A stretch of 64,000 nucleotides of DNA from NCBI RefSeq assembly GCF_001421535.1, contig NZ_LMKN01000001.1, positions 1,524,267 through 1,588,266 of the forward strand, read 5' to 3'. The notes beneath the pieces were generated by a model. The model saw nothing but the letters and a program-made list of their open reading frames with translations. It was not told the origin of the DNA and did no database searches. Positions 25,601-35,972 of the stretch are shown piece by piece (the stretch's first letter is position 1; the number at the start of each line of letters is the position of its first letter). Both the position numbers and the translations under genes were made by a program. This DNA is from Sphingomonas sp. Leaf20 (GTDB taxonomy: Bacteria > Pseudomonadota > Alphaproteobacteria > Sphingomonadales > Sphingomonadaceae).

Positions 25601-26119
25601 ATGCGGCGCCGAAACCCTGTCCCACGTGAGTGGCTGATTACCGACGAGCGAATGGGCGACGCGCTATGGCGTGCGCTGCGGCGCCTGCCGCCGGGATCGG
25701 GTGTCGTGTTTCGCCATTACGCAACCCCGCCGGCGGAACGTCGTACCTTGGGACTGGCGATTCGAAGGATCGCGCATGCGCGGGGGCTGGTGCTGGTCTC
25801 GGCTGGCGCGATGCCGGGTATTGATGCTCGGCACGGTGGACGTCGGCCAAACCCATCTGCTCTGCTCACCAGGGCCGTGCATGACCGGCGAGAGGCGCAA
25901 GCCGCCGCGATCGCGAAAGCCGATGCGGTGTTCGTGTCGCCGGTCTATCCGACGCGCTCGCATCCCGGCGCCGCGGCGATCGGGCCGGCCAAGGCCCGTC
26001 GTATCGGCCGTGCCGCCGGCGCGCCGATCATCGCGCTCGGTGGCGTGACGCGGACACGGTGGCGAAAATTACGGTTGATCGGCTTTTACGGCTGGGCCGC
26101 GATCGATGGCTGGCGTTGA
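25601..26119 (+). CDS. Thiamine-phosphate synthase-like (ThiE/TenI) protein
   Basis: A 172-residue TMP-synthase/TenI barrel protein: EWLITDERMGD at the N-terminus, GVVFRHYATP, FVSPVYPTRSHPG and IALGGVTRTRWRKL. The SPVYPT-SHPG region corresponds to the ThiE SPVFpT motif, but the protein is short and other thiamine genes are absent nearby, so it could be a TenI-like paralogue rather than the true ThiE. ATG at 25601 is favoured; one at 25577 would overlap the divergent yggS start. Confidence 0.75.
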   Translation: MRRRNPVPREWLITDERMGDALWRALRRLPPGSGVVFRHYATPPAERRTLGLAIRRIAHARGLVLVSAGAMPGIDARHGGRRPNPSALLTRAVHDRREAQAAAIAKADAVFVSPVYPTRSHPGAAAIGPAKARRIGRAAGAPIIALGGVTRTRWRKLRLIGFYGWAAIDGWR

Positions 26120-26137
26120 TCGCGGGATAGGACGCTC

Positions 26138-26152
26138 TGCCCGTGACGGGCA
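26138..26152. terminator. Small hairpin between convergent genes
   Basis: TGCCCG, loop TGA, CGGGCA lies between the stop codons of the thiE-like gene and the convergent barrel-like gene. It has no T-run; a weak terminator at best. Confidence 0.35.
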
Positions 26153-26157
26153 CGCGT

Positions 26158-26871
26158 TCAGAAGCGGAACGCGGTACCGAGGTAAACCGCCTGGCTGTCA
26201 CGGCGGTCGTCGTCGAGACGCACGAACCGCTCACGATCCGACCGATAGCGAACACCGGCGGTGACATCGATGTTGCGCGTCAGCGAATAGGATCCGCCCA
26301 GATCGACCGAATAGCTCGGCATGTCCTCTACGAGCCGCGGCGTGTTCGCCATCGGCCGGTCGGCCGCGGCCTTCACGCTGCCGGTGAAGCGCTTGCCGGC
26401 ATAGCTGACCGCAAGATCGGCCGAACTGCGGCTGCCCGGCATGCCCGCCAGATCGATCTTTGCAAGATCACCCGAAACCGCGAACCGCTTCCACCCGACC
26501 GACATGCCAAGATTATACGCGATCGGCGCGAGCCCGACGGTCGGCGCGCTGCTGGTCGCGAGATGCGTGGTATCGATACCGCGGTTCGTCTGCGCGCGTA
26601 CCGCGACGGTTACCGCACGGTTGTCGCGGCGAGTCTCGGCTGGCGTGAACCGGAAGCTGCCGGCATCGAAGCCGCCACGCGCGAACAGGGCAGCGAGCCG
26701 CGGATCGGCCGCCGATGGCGTGAACGACCCCGTCCCGCGAACCGCGAGCGGCGGACGCTTGGCGATCCGGACCTGCTGTTCGGACGCGCCGAACGCGGGC
26801 GCGACGAAAGCCGCGGCGGTCGCAACCACCCCAGCAAGCATCCCGACCATCACGCGTTTGGCGACCAACAC
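26158..26871 (-). CDS. Exported protein of unknown function, probable small outer-membrane barrel
   Basis: A 237-residue product with a signal peptide (hydrophobic core MVGMLAGVVATAAAF, cleavage after APAFGA). The mature part alternates polar and aromatic residues in strands such as SVGWKRFAVSGDL, YSVDLGGSYSLTRN and ITAGVRYRSD-like, and ends in TAFRF; a terminal Phe is typical of BAM substrates. I do not recognise a named family. GTG at 26871 is chosen because AGGGAG lies 5 bases upstream; TTG at 26868 is also possible. Confidence 0.6.
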   Translation of the reverse strand: MLVAKRVMVGMLAGVVATAAAFVAPAFGASEQQVRIAKRPPLAVRGTGSFTPSAADPRLAALFARGGFDAGSFRFTPAETRRDNRAVTVAVRAQTNRGIDTTHLATSSAPTVGLAPIAYNLGMSVGWKRFAVSGDLAKIDLAGMPGSRSSADLAVSYAGKRFTGSVKAAADRPMANTPRLVEDMPSYSVDLGGSYSLTRNIDVTAGVRYRSDRERFVRLDDDRRDSQAVYLGTAFRF

Positions 26872-27171
26872 CACGACTCCCTGCGAATATTTTATAGATG
26901 ACCCTTTACGAGTCTTTCGCTGAACGGCGCCTAACACGGTTTGATCCCCGTCAGCCATCCACACCCGGCAATTCTCCGCAGGTGTTGCATTAGGCACACA
27001 GCCGCACGCGCCCGGCCCGATCGGCCACGCCGCCTTCCCCCTAGCCAATGCGCGCTCCGAACGCGCGCAGACATCAGGACGCACGACGACCGGGATCGTC
27101 CGCGGCGATCCTTGCGGGTCGGGGGTCGCCCCTGTAGAGGCTGGACACATTTTATTGCCAGGATGATGCCG
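26872..27171. other. Divergent intergenic region, no gene seen
   Basis: About 300 bases between the barrel-like gene and the DUF3576 gene, presumably holding both promoters. AATATTTTATAGATG just upstream of the minus-strand gene is AT-rich for this genome and could be its -10 region. No tRNA, repeat or clear operator is visible. Confidence 0.4.
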
Positions 27172-27603
27172 ATGTTCCGCCCGCGTACCGCCCTCGTGGT
27201 TCTCGCCGCTCTGCCGCTGGTCGCGTGCGGCGGCGGCAGCGCCCGTCCCAAGGCCGATCTGGCCGCCTCCAAGATCACCACGATCGGCGTCAACAGCTAT
27301 CTCTGGCGCGCGTCGCTCGACACGCTCAGCTTCATGCCGCTGCTCCAGACCGACTCGAACGGCGGCGTCATCGTCACCGACTGGTACGTCAATCCGCAGA
27401 CCCCGTCCGAGCGGATGAAGGTAACGGTATCAATTCTCGACCAGGATCTGCGCGCGGATGCGCTGCGGATCGCCGCGCTGCGCGAGATCAACCGCAACGG
27501 CCAGTGGGTGTCCGCGCCCGTGCAGGCTGCGACCACGCAGAAGCTCGAGGACATCATCCTGACCAAGGCCCGCGACCTGCGTCGCGCCTCGATCGCGGGC
27601 TGA
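27172..27603 (+). CDS. DUF3576-family lipoprotein
   Basis: A 143-residue lipoprotein: signal peptide [19 protein letters not shown] with a lipobox (LVAC, Cys19 as the lipidated residue) and the DUF3576 landmarks [37 protein letters not shown] and [12 protein letters not shown]. Function unknown; it occurs upstream of leuS in many alphaproteobacteria and may serve outer-membrane assembly alongside LptE. An AGGA sequence 8 bases before ATG 27172 favours this start over the in-frame ATGs at 27163 and 27166. Confidence 0.87.
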   Translation: MFRPRTALVVLAALPLVACGGGSARPKADLAASKITTIGVNSYLWRASLDTLSFMPLLQTDSNGGVIVTDWYVNPQTPSERMKVTVSILDQDLRADALRIAALREINRNGQWVSAPVQAATTQKLEDIILTKARDLRRASIAG

Positions 27604-27613
27604 GGACGACATC

Positions 27614-30127
27614 ATGGCGTCGCGTTTCAATGCGTTGAAGGCGGACGCGGCGTGGCAGAGGGTCTGGGACGAACGCAACACGTTCGCCGCCGACGATTCT
27701 TCGACCAAGCCGCGCTCGTACGTGCTCGAGATGTTCCCCTATCCGTCGGGGCGCATCCATATGGGGCACGTCCGGAACTACACGATGGGCGACGTGCTGG
27801 CGCGGTTCCGTCGGATGAAGGGCATGGAAGTGCTCCATCCGATGGGCTGGGACGCGTTCGGCATGCCCGCCGAGAATGCGGCGATGGAAAAGGGCGTGCA
27901 TCCGGGCAACTGGACGCGCGCCAACATCGCGACGATGAAGGCGCAGCTGAAGCGGCTGGGCTTCGCGCTCGACTGGACGCGCGAACTGGCGACGTGCGAG
28001 CCCGACTATTACGGGCATGAGCAGGCGCTGTTCCTCGACCTGTTCGCGGCGGGGCTGGTCTATCGCAAGGAATCGGCGGTCAACTGGGATCCGGTCGACA
28101 TGACCGTGCTCGCCAACGAGCAGGTGATCGACGGGCGCGGCTGGCGATCGGGCGCGCTGGTCGAACGGCGCAAGCTGTCGCAGTGGTTCCTCAAGATCAC
28201 CGACTTCGCCGACGAACTGGTCGACGGGCTCGGCGCGCTCGAGCATTGGCCCGACAAGGTCAAGCTGATGCAGGAGAACTGGATCGGCCGCAGCCAGGGG
28301 TTGCAGTTCAAGTTCGCGCTCGCGGGCAATGCGACCGGCATCGACTCGGTCGAGGTGTTCACGACTCGCCCCGATACGATGTTCGGGTCGAGCTTCGTCG
28401 CGGTCGCCGCGGATCATCCGATCGCGCGTGCCGTCGCCGAGACGAACTCCGATGCGGCTGCGTTCATCGAACTCTGCAAGCGTGGCGGGACCACCGCCGC
28501 CGAGCTCGATACGCAGGAGAAGCTGGGCTTCGACACCGGGATCCGTGCGACGCATCCGCTTGATAAGACGTGGGAACTCCCCGTCTACATCGCGAACTTC
28601 GTGCTGATGGAATATGGCACGGGCGCGGTGTTCGGCGTGCCCGCGCATGATCAGCGAGATCTCGATTTCGCGCGCAAATACGATCTGCCGGTCAAGCGCG
28701 TCGTCTCCGAAGGCGATGACGAGGCGCCTGTGTTCGTCGGCGACACCGCCTGGACGGGCGCCGGCACCATCGTGAACTCGCACTTCCTCGACGGCATGGA
28801 CATCGAGGACGCCAAGCGCACCGTGATCGAGCGCGCCGAGGGCGAAGGCTGGGGCAAGGGCACGACCGTGTTCCGCCTGCGCGACTGGGGCGTCAGCCGC
28901 CAGCGGTATTGGGGCACGCCGATCCCGATCATCCACTGCGACGCCTGCGGCGCGGTGCCGGTGCCCAAGGACCAGCTGCCGATCGTGCTGCCCGAGGACG
29001 TCAGCTTCGACATCCCCGGCAACCCGCTCGATCGCCACCCGACGTGGAAGCACGTCCCCTGCCCCAGCTGCGGCGGAAATGCGCGGCGCGAGACCGACAC
29101 GCTCGACACGTTCGTCGATTCGTCGTGGTATTTCATCCGCTTCGCCAGCCAGCCGGACGCCAAGCCGTTCGATCGGTCGGGCGCGGAGAAGTGGCTGCCG
29201 GTCAACCAGTATATCGGCGGCGTCGAGCATGCGATCCTGCATCTGCTCTACGCGCGCTTCTGGACGCGCGCGCTGAAACATATCGGCATGCTCGACATCG
29301 CCGAGCCGTTTGCCGGGCTGTTCACGCAGGGCATGGTCACGCACGAGACGTACAAGTCCGCGGACGGGCGCTGGCTCGGCCCCGACGACGTGCGCGACGG
29401 CATCGAGATCGCGACGGGTGATGCGATCACCGTCGGTCGCGTCGAGAAGATGTCGAAGTCGAAGAAGAACACCGTCGATCCCGAGCCTATCGTCGACCAG
29501 TATGGCGCCGACGCGGTGCGCTGGTTCGTGCTTTCCGACTCGCCGCCCGAGCGCGATCTGCCCTGGAGCGAATCGGGCATCGAAGGCGCGTGGCGGTTCG
29601 TCCAGCGTCTCTGGCGTCTGATCGAAGCCGACGATGCCGCCAAGGCCGAGGGCGACGACATCGCGCTGCGCAAGCTGTGCCACCGCACGACAGTCGGTAT
29701 CGAAAGCGATATTAACGCCTTGCAGTTCAACAAGGCGGTCGCGCGGCTCTACTCCTTGTGCAGCGCGATCGAGAAGGCACCGCCCTCCGCCGACCGCGAA
29801 CAGGCGATCCGCACGTTGCTGCTGCTCGTCAGCCCGATGGTGCCGCACGTTGCCGAGGAAGCCTGGGCAACCGCGGGCAACGACGGCCTGATCGCCGACG
29901 CCGCGTGGCCCGCGGTCGATCCGGCGCTGCTCGTCGATGACGAGGTCACCATTGCGGTGCAGGTCAACGGCAAGCTGCGCGACACGTTGGTGTTCCCCAA
30001 GGGCGCGCCGAAGGACGAGGTCGAAGCCGCTGCGCTTGCCTCGGAGAAGATCGTCCGCCTGCTCGAGGGCAAGCCGCCCCGGAAAGTGATCGTCGTGCCC
30101 GACCGTCTCGTGAACATCGTCGCATGA
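27614..30127 (+). CDS. leuS: Leucyl-tRNA synthetase
   Basis: An 837-residue class I synthetase. The HIGH motif appears as [20 protein letters not shown] is [12 protein letters not shown]1 editing domain lies between ([32 protein letters not shown] with the conserved editing Asp), and the zinc-finger region has [10 protein letters not shown] and CPSCGG. The C-terminal LeuS-specific domain ends with [16 protein letters not shown]. It is the second gene of a DUF3576-leuS-lptE-holA operon and overlaps lptE by ATGA. Confidence 0.98.
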   Translation: MASRFNALKADAAWQRVWDERNTFAADDSSTKPRSYVLEMFPYPSGRIHMGHVRNYTMGDVLARFRRMKGMEVLHPMGWDAFGMPAENAAMEKGVHPGNWTRANIATMKAQLKRLGFALDWTRELATCEPDYYGHEQALFLDLFAAGLVYRKESAVNWDPVDMTVLANEQVIDGRGWRSGALVERRKLSQWFLKITDFADELVDGLGALEHWPDKVKLMQENWIGRSQGLQFKFALAGNATGIDSVEVFTTRPDTMFGSSFVAVAADHPIARAVAETNSDAAAFIELCKRGGTTAAELDTQEKLGFDTGIRATHPLDKTWELPVYIANFVLMEYGTGAVFGVPAHDQRDLDFARKYDLPVKRVVSEGDDEAPVFVGDTAWTGAGTIVNSHFLDGMDIEDAKRTVIERAEGEGWGKGTTVFRLRDWGVSRQRYWGTPIPIIHCDACGAVPVPKDQLPIVLPEDVSFDIPGNPLDRHPTWKHVPCPSCGGNARRETDTLDTFVDSSWYFIRFASQPDAKPFDRSGAEKWLPVNQYIGGVEHAILHLLYARFWTRALKHIGMLDIAEPFAGLFTQGMVTHETYKSADGRWLGPDDVRDGIEIATGDAITVGRVEKMSKSKKNTVDPEPIVDQYGADAVRWFVLSDSPPERDLPWSESGIEGAWRFVQRLWRLIEADDAAKAEGDDIALRKLCHRTTVGIESDINALQFNKAVARLYSLCSAIEKAPPSADREQAIRTLLLLVSPMVPHVAEEAWATAGNDGLIADAAWPAVDPALLVDDEVTIAVQVNGKLRDTLVFPKGAPKDEVEAAALASEKIVRLLEGKPPRKVIVVPDRLVNIVA

Positions 30128-30666
30128 CACGGCTGCGTATCCTCGCCGGTGCGCTGATGCTGCCCGTCACGCTCGCCGGCTGCGGTCTGCAGCCCTTGTA
30201 TTCGGGCGGCAGCACGGGCGCGGTCGCAGGCGCGCTCGGACAGGTCGAGATTGCGCCGATCGAGGGCAAGGCGGGTTGGCTAATGGCAACCGCGCTCCGC
30301 GACCGCATGCCGTCGAACGGGAGCGCGCCGCTGTACCGCGTCGACATTCGGCTCGACGACCAGATCAGTGGTCTGGGCGTGCGGCGCGACGACAGCGTCT
30401 CGCGCGAACGCCGTGTCCTGCGTGCACGCTATCAGCTCGTCCGCATCGGCGACGGATCGGTGCTGCTCGACGCGACCGCGGGGTCCGACGCCGGCATCGA
30501 CGTCGTTCGATCCGAATATGCGACGATTGCCGCAGAGAACACCGCACTCGAACGGCTGTCGGCGATCGTCGCAGACCAGATCGTTGCGCGTATTGCGCTC
30601 TATGCCCGGCGAACCCCGGCGAGCCGTGCCGTGATCGATCCGCCCGCGACCAGCCCGACGCCGTGA
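30124..30666 (+). CDS. lptE: LPS-assembly lipoprotein LptE
   Basis: The outer-membrane lipoprotein that plugs the LptD barrel. The 180-residue protein has a lipobox (TLAGC, then GLQPLYSGG, the classic LptE start of the mature protein), followed by the compact alpha/beta domain ([29 protein letters not shown]). The leuS-lptE-holA order is conserved in many proteobacteria. It overlaps leuS (ATGA) and holA (GTGA). Confidence 0.93.
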   Translation: MTRLRILAGALMLPVTLAGCGLQPLYSGGSTGAVAGALGQVEIAPIEGKAGWLMATALRDRMPSNGSAPLYRVDIRLDDQISGLGVRRDDSVSRERRVLRARYQLVRIGDGSVLLDATAGSDAGIDVVRSEYATIAAENTALERLSAIVADQIVARIALYARRTPASRAVIDPPATSPTP

Positions 30667-31682
30667 AGGCCAGCGCTGCCCAGATCCGCGCGGCGCTGGC
30701 CAAACCCGGCCCCGATATCCGTCTCTATCTGCTCCACGGCCCGGACGAGGCTGGCGCCGCCGATCTGGCCAGGACGCTCGGCAAGGCGATGGGTCCCGAC
30801 GCCGAACGCGTCGATCTCGACGGCGCGCAGTTGAAGGGCGATCCGTCACGGCTCGCGGATGAGGCTGCGGCGATGTCGCTGTTCGCCACCGCGCGGCACG
30901 TCCGCGTGACGACCGCAGGCGAGGAGAGCTTGGAGGCCTTCACGACGCTGTTGAACGCCGATCGCGCGGGCAACCCCGTCGTGGCGATCGCACCATCGGT
31001 CAAGACGAGCGCGAAGATCGTCAAGCTCGCGCTCGAATCGCCGCGCGCGATGGCGTTTGCCTGCTACGCACCGACTGCGGCCGACGCCGAACGCCTCGCC
31101 GCCACGATGGCGGGCGATCAGGGGCTGCGCCTGGCAGGCGGCGTCGCGCGGCGGCTTGTCGAGACGACGGGCGGCGACCGCGCCGTGATGGCACGCGAGA
31201 TCGACAAGCTCGCGCTGTATCTCGATGCCAGCGCCGAGCGGCCACAGGATCTCGAGCACGCCGCGCTGGACGCGGTGGGCGCCGACCTCGGCGATGCGGA
31301 AATGACGCGCGCGATCGACGCGGTGATCGAAGGCCGCGTCGCCGATCTCGGGACCGAACTCGCGTTGCTCCAACAGGCGGGCACGTCGCCGATCCCGTGG
31401 CTGCGCCAGCTCGTCCGCCGGCTCGTGACGCTGGCCGACATGCGCGGGGAGATCGATCGTGGCGAGGCGGTCGATGTCGTGATGAAGCGCCACCGCGTCT
31501 TTTTTCGCGAGGAGGCCCAGACCGCCAAGTCACTGCGGCGCTGGTCGCCGACGATGCTGTCCACGGCGATCGCACGCGTCCGAGCTGCCGAGCGCGCGAT
31601 CATGGCTTCGGGTAATGCGGGCAGTGTCGTCGCCGAAGCTGCGGTCGTGGCCTTGTCACAGGCGATCGCCCGCCGGAATTGA
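30663..31682 (+). CDS. holA: DNA polymerase III delta subunit
   Basis: Clamp-loader subunit that opens the beta clamp. The 339-residue product is AAA+-like without a functional P-loop: YLLHGPDEAGAADLARTL at the N-terminus, ALYLDASAERPQDLEH in the lid, and a C-terminal collar ending VALSQAIARRN. Start is a GTG that overlaps the lptE stop, giving a [12 protein letters not shown]-terminus typical of the family. It is the last gene of the operon and converges on parB. Confidence 0.93.
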   Translation: MKASAAQIRAALAKPGPDIRLYLLHGPDEAGAADLARTLGKAMGPDAERVDLDGAQLKGDPSRLADEAAAMSLFATARHVRVTTAGEESLEAFTTLLNADRAGNPVVAIAPSVKTSAKIVKLALESPRAMAFACYAPTAADAERLAATMAGDQGLRLAGGVARRLVETTGGDRAVMAREIDKLALYLDASAERPQDLEHAALDAVGADLGDAEMTRAIDAVIEGRVADLGTELALLQQAGTSPIPWLRQLVRRLVTLADMRGEIDRGEAVDVVMKRHRVFFREEAQTAKSLRRWSPTMLSTAIARVRAAERAIMASGNAGSVVAEAAVVALSQAIARRN

Positions 31683-31686
31683 CGCC

Positions 31687-31701
31687 GAGGCCATCGGCCT
31701 C
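31687..31701 (+). terminator. Hairpin after holA
   Basis: GAGGCC, loop ATC, GGCCTC begins four bases after the holA stop. No T-run follows; weak terminator candidate for the leuS operon. Confidence 0.4.
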
Positions 31702-31738
31702 ACTTCAGGTCGACGTCGGTGCCGATCAATTAAGGAGA

Positions 31739-31763
31739 GCCGACGCCGACGCCGACGCCGACC
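31739..31763. repeat. Hexamer tandem repeat GCCGAC behind parB
   Basis: Four consecutive GCCGAC units lie directly after the parB stop codon, between two convergent operons. Non-coding; slippage-prone, possibly variable between strains. Confidence 0.7.
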
Positions 31764-31764
31764 G

Positions 31765-32676
31765 TCAGATCGCGCCGCCCGTCAGCCGCTGGCAGACCAT
31801 GTCGAGCTGATCGAGCGTCGAATAGCTGAGCGTCAGCGTCCCACCCGTCTCGCTATGCGCGACACGGACTTGCAGGCCTAGGAGGTCGGCGAGTTGCCGC
31901 TCGAGTGCCGCGATATCCGCATCGGGTATCCGTGCGTCCGCCGGCGGGGTCGCAGCGCGCCCGCCCGACCGCGATCGTCCCGGCTTCGCATCGCGCGCCA
32001 GCTTCTCGGTCTCGCGGACCGACAGACCCCGTTCGACCACCTGATCGGCGAGCGTCTCGACGTCGGGCGACCCCAGCAATGCGCGCGCATGGCCCATCGA
32101 CAGCGACCCGTCGACGACCTGCGCCTGGACCTGCGCCGGCAGTTCGAGCAGTCGGAGCAGGTTCGCGACGTGACTGCGCGACTTGTGGACGATCCGCGCG
32201 AGCACTTCCTGCGTATGGCCATATTCGCCGGCGAGCCGCTGATAGGCCTGCGCCTCTTCGATCGCGTTCAGATCCTCGCGCTGGATGTTCTCGATCAGCG
32301 CGATCTCGAGCGTTTCCGCATCATCGAAGTCGCGGACGACGACCGGCACCTCATGGAGGCGCGCGCGTTGCGCCGCCCGCCAGCGACGCTCGCCCGCGAC
32401 GATCTGATAATCATGGCCGTGTGGGCGAACGACGATCGGCTGGATCAGACCGCGCGCGGCGATCGATGCGGCGAGTTCGTTGAGCATCGCCTCGTCGAAA
32501 TGCCGGCGCGGCTGGTCCGGATGCGGCGACAGCGAGCTCACCGGCAACATGCGCACACCCGATTGCGTCGGCGTCTCGCCGCCGGCATTGACCGGCGCCT
32601 CTCGCGCCATCTCGCCAAGCAGCGCGTTCAGACCGCGTCCCAGACCGGGGCGGCCGCGCTTCGTACCTTCACTCAT
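31765..32676 (-). CDS. parB: Chromosome-partitioning protein ParB
   Basis: A CTP-dependent DNA clamp that loads at parS. The 303-residue protein has SLSPHPDQPRRHFDEA, the CTP-binding region with GERRWRAAQRA, IENIQREDLNAIEEA, and a helix-turn-helix for parS (VLARIVHKSRSHVANLLRLL). The C-terminal dimerisation part is QLADLLGLQVRVAHSE. It follows parA with 10 bases between; three parS sites are present within 15 kb. Confidence 0.97.
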   Translation of the reverse strand: MSEGTKRGRPGLGRGLNALLGEMAREAPVNAGGETPTQSGVRMLPVSSLSPHPDQPRRHFDEAMLNELAASIAARGLIQPIVVRPHGHDYQIVAGERRWRAAQRARLHEVPVVVRDFDDAETLEIALIENIQREDLNAIEEAQAYQRLAGEYGHTQEVLARIVHKSRSHVANLLRLLELPAQVQAQVVDGSLSMGHARALLGSPDVETLADQVVERGLSVRETEKLARDAKPGRSRSGGRAATPPADARIPDADIAALERQLADLLGLQVRVAHSETGGTLTLSYSTLDQLDMVCQRLTGGAI

Positions 32677-32686
32677 AGCAACACCC

Positions 32687-33469
32687 TCACGCGGCCGCCT
32701 GTGCCGCCACGGGAAGGCGACCGATCATTTCTCGGGCAAGCGCTATATAGGCCTGCGACCCGCTGCACCGGTGGTCATAGATCAGCGCGGGCAGCCCATG
32801 GCTGGGCGCTTCCGACAACCGGACGTTGCGCGGGATCACCGTTTCGAACACGACCTTGCCAAGGACCGCACGCACATCCGCCGACACCTGATCGGTCAGC
32901 CGGTTTCGACGATCATACATCGTCAGCGCGACCCCCAGGATCGACAGGCCCGGATTGAAGCGCTGGCGGATCCGCTCGACCGTGCTGAGCAGCTGCGACA
33001 GCCCCTCGAGCGCGAAGAACTCGCACTGCAGCGGCACGAGCAGCGAGTCCGCCGCAACCATCGCGTTGATCGTCAGCAAGCCCAGCGACGGCGGACAGTC
33101 GATCAGCGCGATATCCCAATGCCCCGTCGCAGCCTGCATCGCCCGGTCGAGCCGGTGCGTGCGTGCCTCGAATTCGACGAGTTCAATCTCAGCGCCGGAA
33201 AGATCGACGGTTGCCGGGATCACATCGAGGCGCGGCACGCGGCTCTGGACGACCGCCTGATCGATCGTCGCCTCGCCGACGAGCACGTCGTAGCTCGACT
33301 TGATCCGCTGCGACTGGCCGATGCCGAGCCCCGTCGAGGCATTGCCCTGCGGATCAAGATCCACGAGCAGGACGCGCATACCCGTCGCCGCGAGCGCGGT
33401 GGCGAGATTGATCGCACTGGTGGTCTTGCCCACCCCGCCCTTTTGATTGGCTACGGCGATCGTGATCAC
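32687..33469 (-). CDS. parA: Chromosome-partitioning ATPase ParA
   Basis: A 260-residue deviant-Walker ATPase that moves ParB-parS complexes. The P-loop is NQKGGVGKTTSAIN (signature lysine present), Walker B LLVDLDPQGNASTGLG, and IDCPPSLGLLTINA follows. The GTG at 33469 overlaps the rsmG stop (GTGA) and gives the standard N-terminus [12 protein letters not shown]; the frame extends farther upstream but only as out-of-frame rsmG sequence. The mnmG-rsmG-parA-parB order is the classical origin-proximal arrangement. Confidence 0.97.
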   Translation of the reverse strand: MITIAVANQKGGVGKTTSAINLATALAATGMRVLLVDLDPQGNASTGLGIGQSQRIKSSYDVLVGEATIDQAVVQSRVPRLDVIPATVDLSGAEIELVEFEARTHRLDRAMQAATGHWDIALIDCPPSLGLLTINAMVAADSLLVPLQCEFFALEGLSQLLSTVERIRQRFNPGLSILGVALTMYDRRNRLTDQVSADVRAVLGKVVFETVIPRNVRLSEAPSHGLPALIYDHRCSGSQAYIALAREMIGRLPVAAQAAA

Positions 33470-34086
33470 CGCTTTTGCACCTGTGTCAGAACCACGATCG
33501 ACGACTCCGCATTCGTGACACTGTGTTCCACGTGGAACATAAACCGCCACTGTTGCCGCAATGCGGTGATCTCGGCCTCATCAAGACGTCCCCGAGGCAA
33601 GAGCCACCGCGTCTCGGTTGTGGCGCAGTGTGCCGCGCCGCGCAAAAGGTTTTCCAGTGATGCAACGGCGCGCGCCGATATGATGGACGCCTTCACGCTG
33701 ACCGACTCCACCTTGGCAGCGTGAACGGCAACCTGCCCGCCCAGCCCCAGCCGGGCAACGCAGAGGCTGAGAAAATCGGCCCGGCGCCGTCGCGGTTCGA
33801 CCAGATCGACGGGGCCGCCGCGCACCAGCGCGACGACCATGCCGGGGAAGCCGCCGCCGGTGCCGATATCGAGCCAGCGTCCGGCGTCGGACGCCTCGCC
33901 TGCAAGTGCGACCAGCTGGAGCGAATCGACCACATGCCGCTCCCAGATCGTCGGGATCGTCGAGGGCGCGATCAGGTTCTGATGCTCCGTTTCCGCCACG
34001 ACCATCTCGACAAACGCGGACACCCGATCCGTCGCGTCGGCACCAAAGCGGTCGCTCGCCCATGTCTTCGCGTCGTCTTCGGTCAT
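33466..34086 (-). CDS. rsmG: 16S rRNA (guanine-N7) methyltransferase RsmG
   Basis: A 206-residue SAM-dependent methyltransferase (GidB) modifying G527 of 16S rRNA; loss is linked to streptomycin resistance in other bacteria. Motif I is [33 protein letters not shown] is the family N-terminal signature. The C-terminal part encodes FMFHVEHS, in which the codons form a parS site. It overlaps mnmG (ATGA) and parA (GTGA). Confidence 0.95.
   Translation of the reverse strand: MTEDDAKTWASDRFGADATDRVSAFVEMVVAETEHQNLIAPSTIPTIWERHVVDSLQLVALAGEASDAGRWLDIGTGGGFPGMVVALVRGGPVDLVEPRRRRADFLSLCVARLGLGGQVAVHAAKVESVSVKASIISARAVASLENLLRGAAHCATTETRWLLPRGRLDEAEITALRQQWRFMFHVEHSVTNAESSIVVLTQVQKR
33524..33539. promoter_or_regulatory. 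parS site 1, inside rsmG
   Basis: TGTTCCACGTGGAACA, a perfect 16-base palindrome differing from the canonical TGTTTCACGTGAAACA by two symmetrical changes. It lies in the 3' part of rsmG, about 0.8 kb from parB. It should load ParB. Confidence 0.93.
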
Positions 34087-35918
34087 GCGGCTACTCGTTT
34101 CGTATGCAACAACACGGCCGACAGCGCTGCGGGGGTGATCCCGCGGACACGCGCCGCAGCCGCCAGCGACGTCGGTCGCGCGACGCTCAACCGATCGATC
34201 ATCTCGTTCGACAGTCCGGGTATGCGATCATAGGCAAGGTCCTCGGGCAGCCGGATCGCTTCGTCCGCGCGCAGCCGGGCGACTTCCTGCGCCTGGCGTT
34301 CGATATACGGCGCGTAGCGTGCATCCTCGAGGACCTCGCCGATCACCGCCGGCGGCATCCCGTCCGCGGCATCGGGCGCGACATGCGACAGCATCACGCC
34401 ATCGAACCGCAGCCAGTCGAACGCCGTCCGACGTGCGCCATCGCGACCGATCGCAACGCCTTGATCCGCGACATAGGTCGCCGTCCGTTCGCAATTCAGC
34501 GCCGAGCGAAACGTCGCACGCTGCTCCGTCAGGGTTTGCTGGTGCACCCGACGCTCCGCTCCGAGACATCCCGCGGCGAGCGCGATCCCGCCAAGACGCG
34601 TTTCGGCATTGTCCGCACGCAGTGACAGGCGGAACTCCGCGCGTGCGGTCAACATCCGGTACGGCTCGGTCACGCCCTGCAGCACCAGATCGTCGATCAT
34701 CACGCCGAGATAGCTCGACGCCCGGTCGAGGATCACCGGTGCGAGGTCGCAGGCGTGCGCCGCCGCATTGAGACCCGCGATGAGCCCCTGCCCCGCCGCT
34801 TCCTCATACCCCGTCGTCCCGTTGATCTGCCCCGCACAAAACACGCCCTCGATCGCACCGAGCGCGAGGCGTGTATCGAGCGCGCGTGGGTCGATATGGT
34901 CATATTCGACGGCATAGCCGGGCGTCGTCATGACGACGCGCTCGAGCCCCGGAATCGCTGCGAGCATCGCCGCCTGTACATCGGTCGGCAACGACGTCGA
35001 CAGCCCGTTGGGATAGACGGTCGAGTCATCGAGGCCCTCGGGCTCGAGGAAGATCTGATGCCCGTCACGGTCGCCGAACCGGTGGACCTTGTCCTCGATC
35101 GACGGGCAATAGCGCGGGCCTGCCGCTTCGATGGCCCCGGTGAACAGTGGCGAGCGGTCAAAGGCGGCACGGATGATCGCGTGCGTCTTATCCGTCGTCC
35201 GCGTGATCGCGCACGCGATCTGCGGGAGCGGCCGCGCGGCGGTCATCGGCGACATCGTCCACGCTTCGACATCGGTCGGCTGTTCGTCGAGCGATGCCCA
35301 GTCGATCGTGCGGCCATCGAGCCGGGGCGGCGTCCCGGTCTTCAATCGCGCCATCGGCAGCGCGCGGTCGCGGAGCTGGTCCGCGAGCGGCTTTGCGGCG
35401 CGCTCGCCGATCCGCCCGCCCTCTGCGCGATCGTCGCCGCGAAAGATCCGGCCACCGAGAAACGTCCCCGTCGCGAGGACGACCGCACGCGCGGCGACGA
35501 TCGATCCGTCCGCCAGGACGATACCGGCGACACGATCACCATCGAAACGCAGTGCGACGGCCTCCCCCTCGACCACCGTCAGTCCGGCGGTTGCGGCGAG
35601 CATCGTCTGGATTGCACCGGCATAGAGACGCCGGTCGGCCTGGACGCGCGGCCCCTGGACCGCGGCGCCCTTGCTGCGATTGAGCATCCTGTAATGGATC
35701 GCGGCGGCATCCGCCGCACGGCCGATCAGCCCGTCAAAGGCATCGACCTCGCGGACCATATGGCCCTTGCCCAAGCCACCGATCGCCGGATTACACGACA
35801 TCGCACCGATATGACGCGCATCGAATGAGACCAAAGCCGTCCGCGCACCCCGGCGCGCCGCTGCGGCTGCGGCTTCGGTTCCGGCATGGCCTCCGCCAAC
35901 CACCACTACATCGAACAT
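34083..35918 (-). CDS. mnmG: tRNA uridine-34 carboxymethylaminomethyl enzyme MnmG
   Basis: A 611-residue FAD protein that, with MnmE, makes cmnm5U34 in tRNA. The FAD motif is [50 protein letters not shown] and [16 protein letters not shown] follow. The C-terminal helical tRNA-binding domain ends at [11 protein letters not shown]. Start at 35918 follows the second parS site. It overlaps rsmG by ATGA. Confidence 0.97.
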   Translation of the reverse strand: MFDVVVVGGGHAGTEAAAAAARRGARTALVSFDARHIGAMSCNPAIGGLGKGHMVREVDAFDGLIGRAADAAAIHYRMLNRSKGAAVQGPRVQADRRLYAGAIQTMLAATAGLTVVEGEAVALRFDGDRVAGIVLADGSIVAARAVVLATGTFLGGRIFRGDDRAEGGRIGERAAKPLADQLRDRALPMARLKTGTPPRLDGRTIDWASLDEQPTDVEAWTMSPMTAARPLPQIACAITRTTDKTHAIIRAAFDRSPLFTGAIEAAGPRYCPSIEDKVHRFGDRDGHQIFLEPEGLDDSTVYPNGLSTSLPTDVQAAMLAAIPGLERVVMTTPGYAVEYDHIDPRALDTRLALGAIEGVFCAGQINGTTGYEEAAGQGLIAGLNAAAHACDLAPVILDRASSYLGVMIDDLVLQGVTEPYRMLTARAEFRLSLRADNAETRLGGIALAAGCLGAERRVHQQTLTEQRATFRSALNCERTATYVADQGVAIGRDGARRTAFDWLRFDGVMLSHVAPDAADGMPPAVIGEVLEDARYAPYIERQAQEVARLRADEAIRLPEDLAYDRIPGLSNEMIDRLSVARPTSLAAAARVRGITPAALSAVLLHTKRVAA

Positions 35919-35956
35919 GCCGCCCTCCTAGGAGCATGCGGCCGGCCGGTCAAAGC

Positions 35957-35972
35957 TGTTCCACGTGGAACA
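35957..35972. promoter_or_regulatory. parS site 2, between mnmE and mnmG
   Basis: An exact second copy of TGTTCCACGTGGAACA. It abuts the mnmE stop codon and lies 38 bases upstream of the mnmG start, so ParB binding could also affect mnmG transcription. Confidence 0.93.

Noticed and set aside
25400..25620. TPP riboswitch in front of the thiE-like gene
   Set aside because: No CUGAGA or ACCUGAU core and no room in the short divergent region.
27554..30130. 858-residue frame antisense to leuS
   Set aside because: The plus strand encodes a complete LeuS; the antisense product is Arg/His/Asp-rich without motifs, typical of GC-rich shadows.
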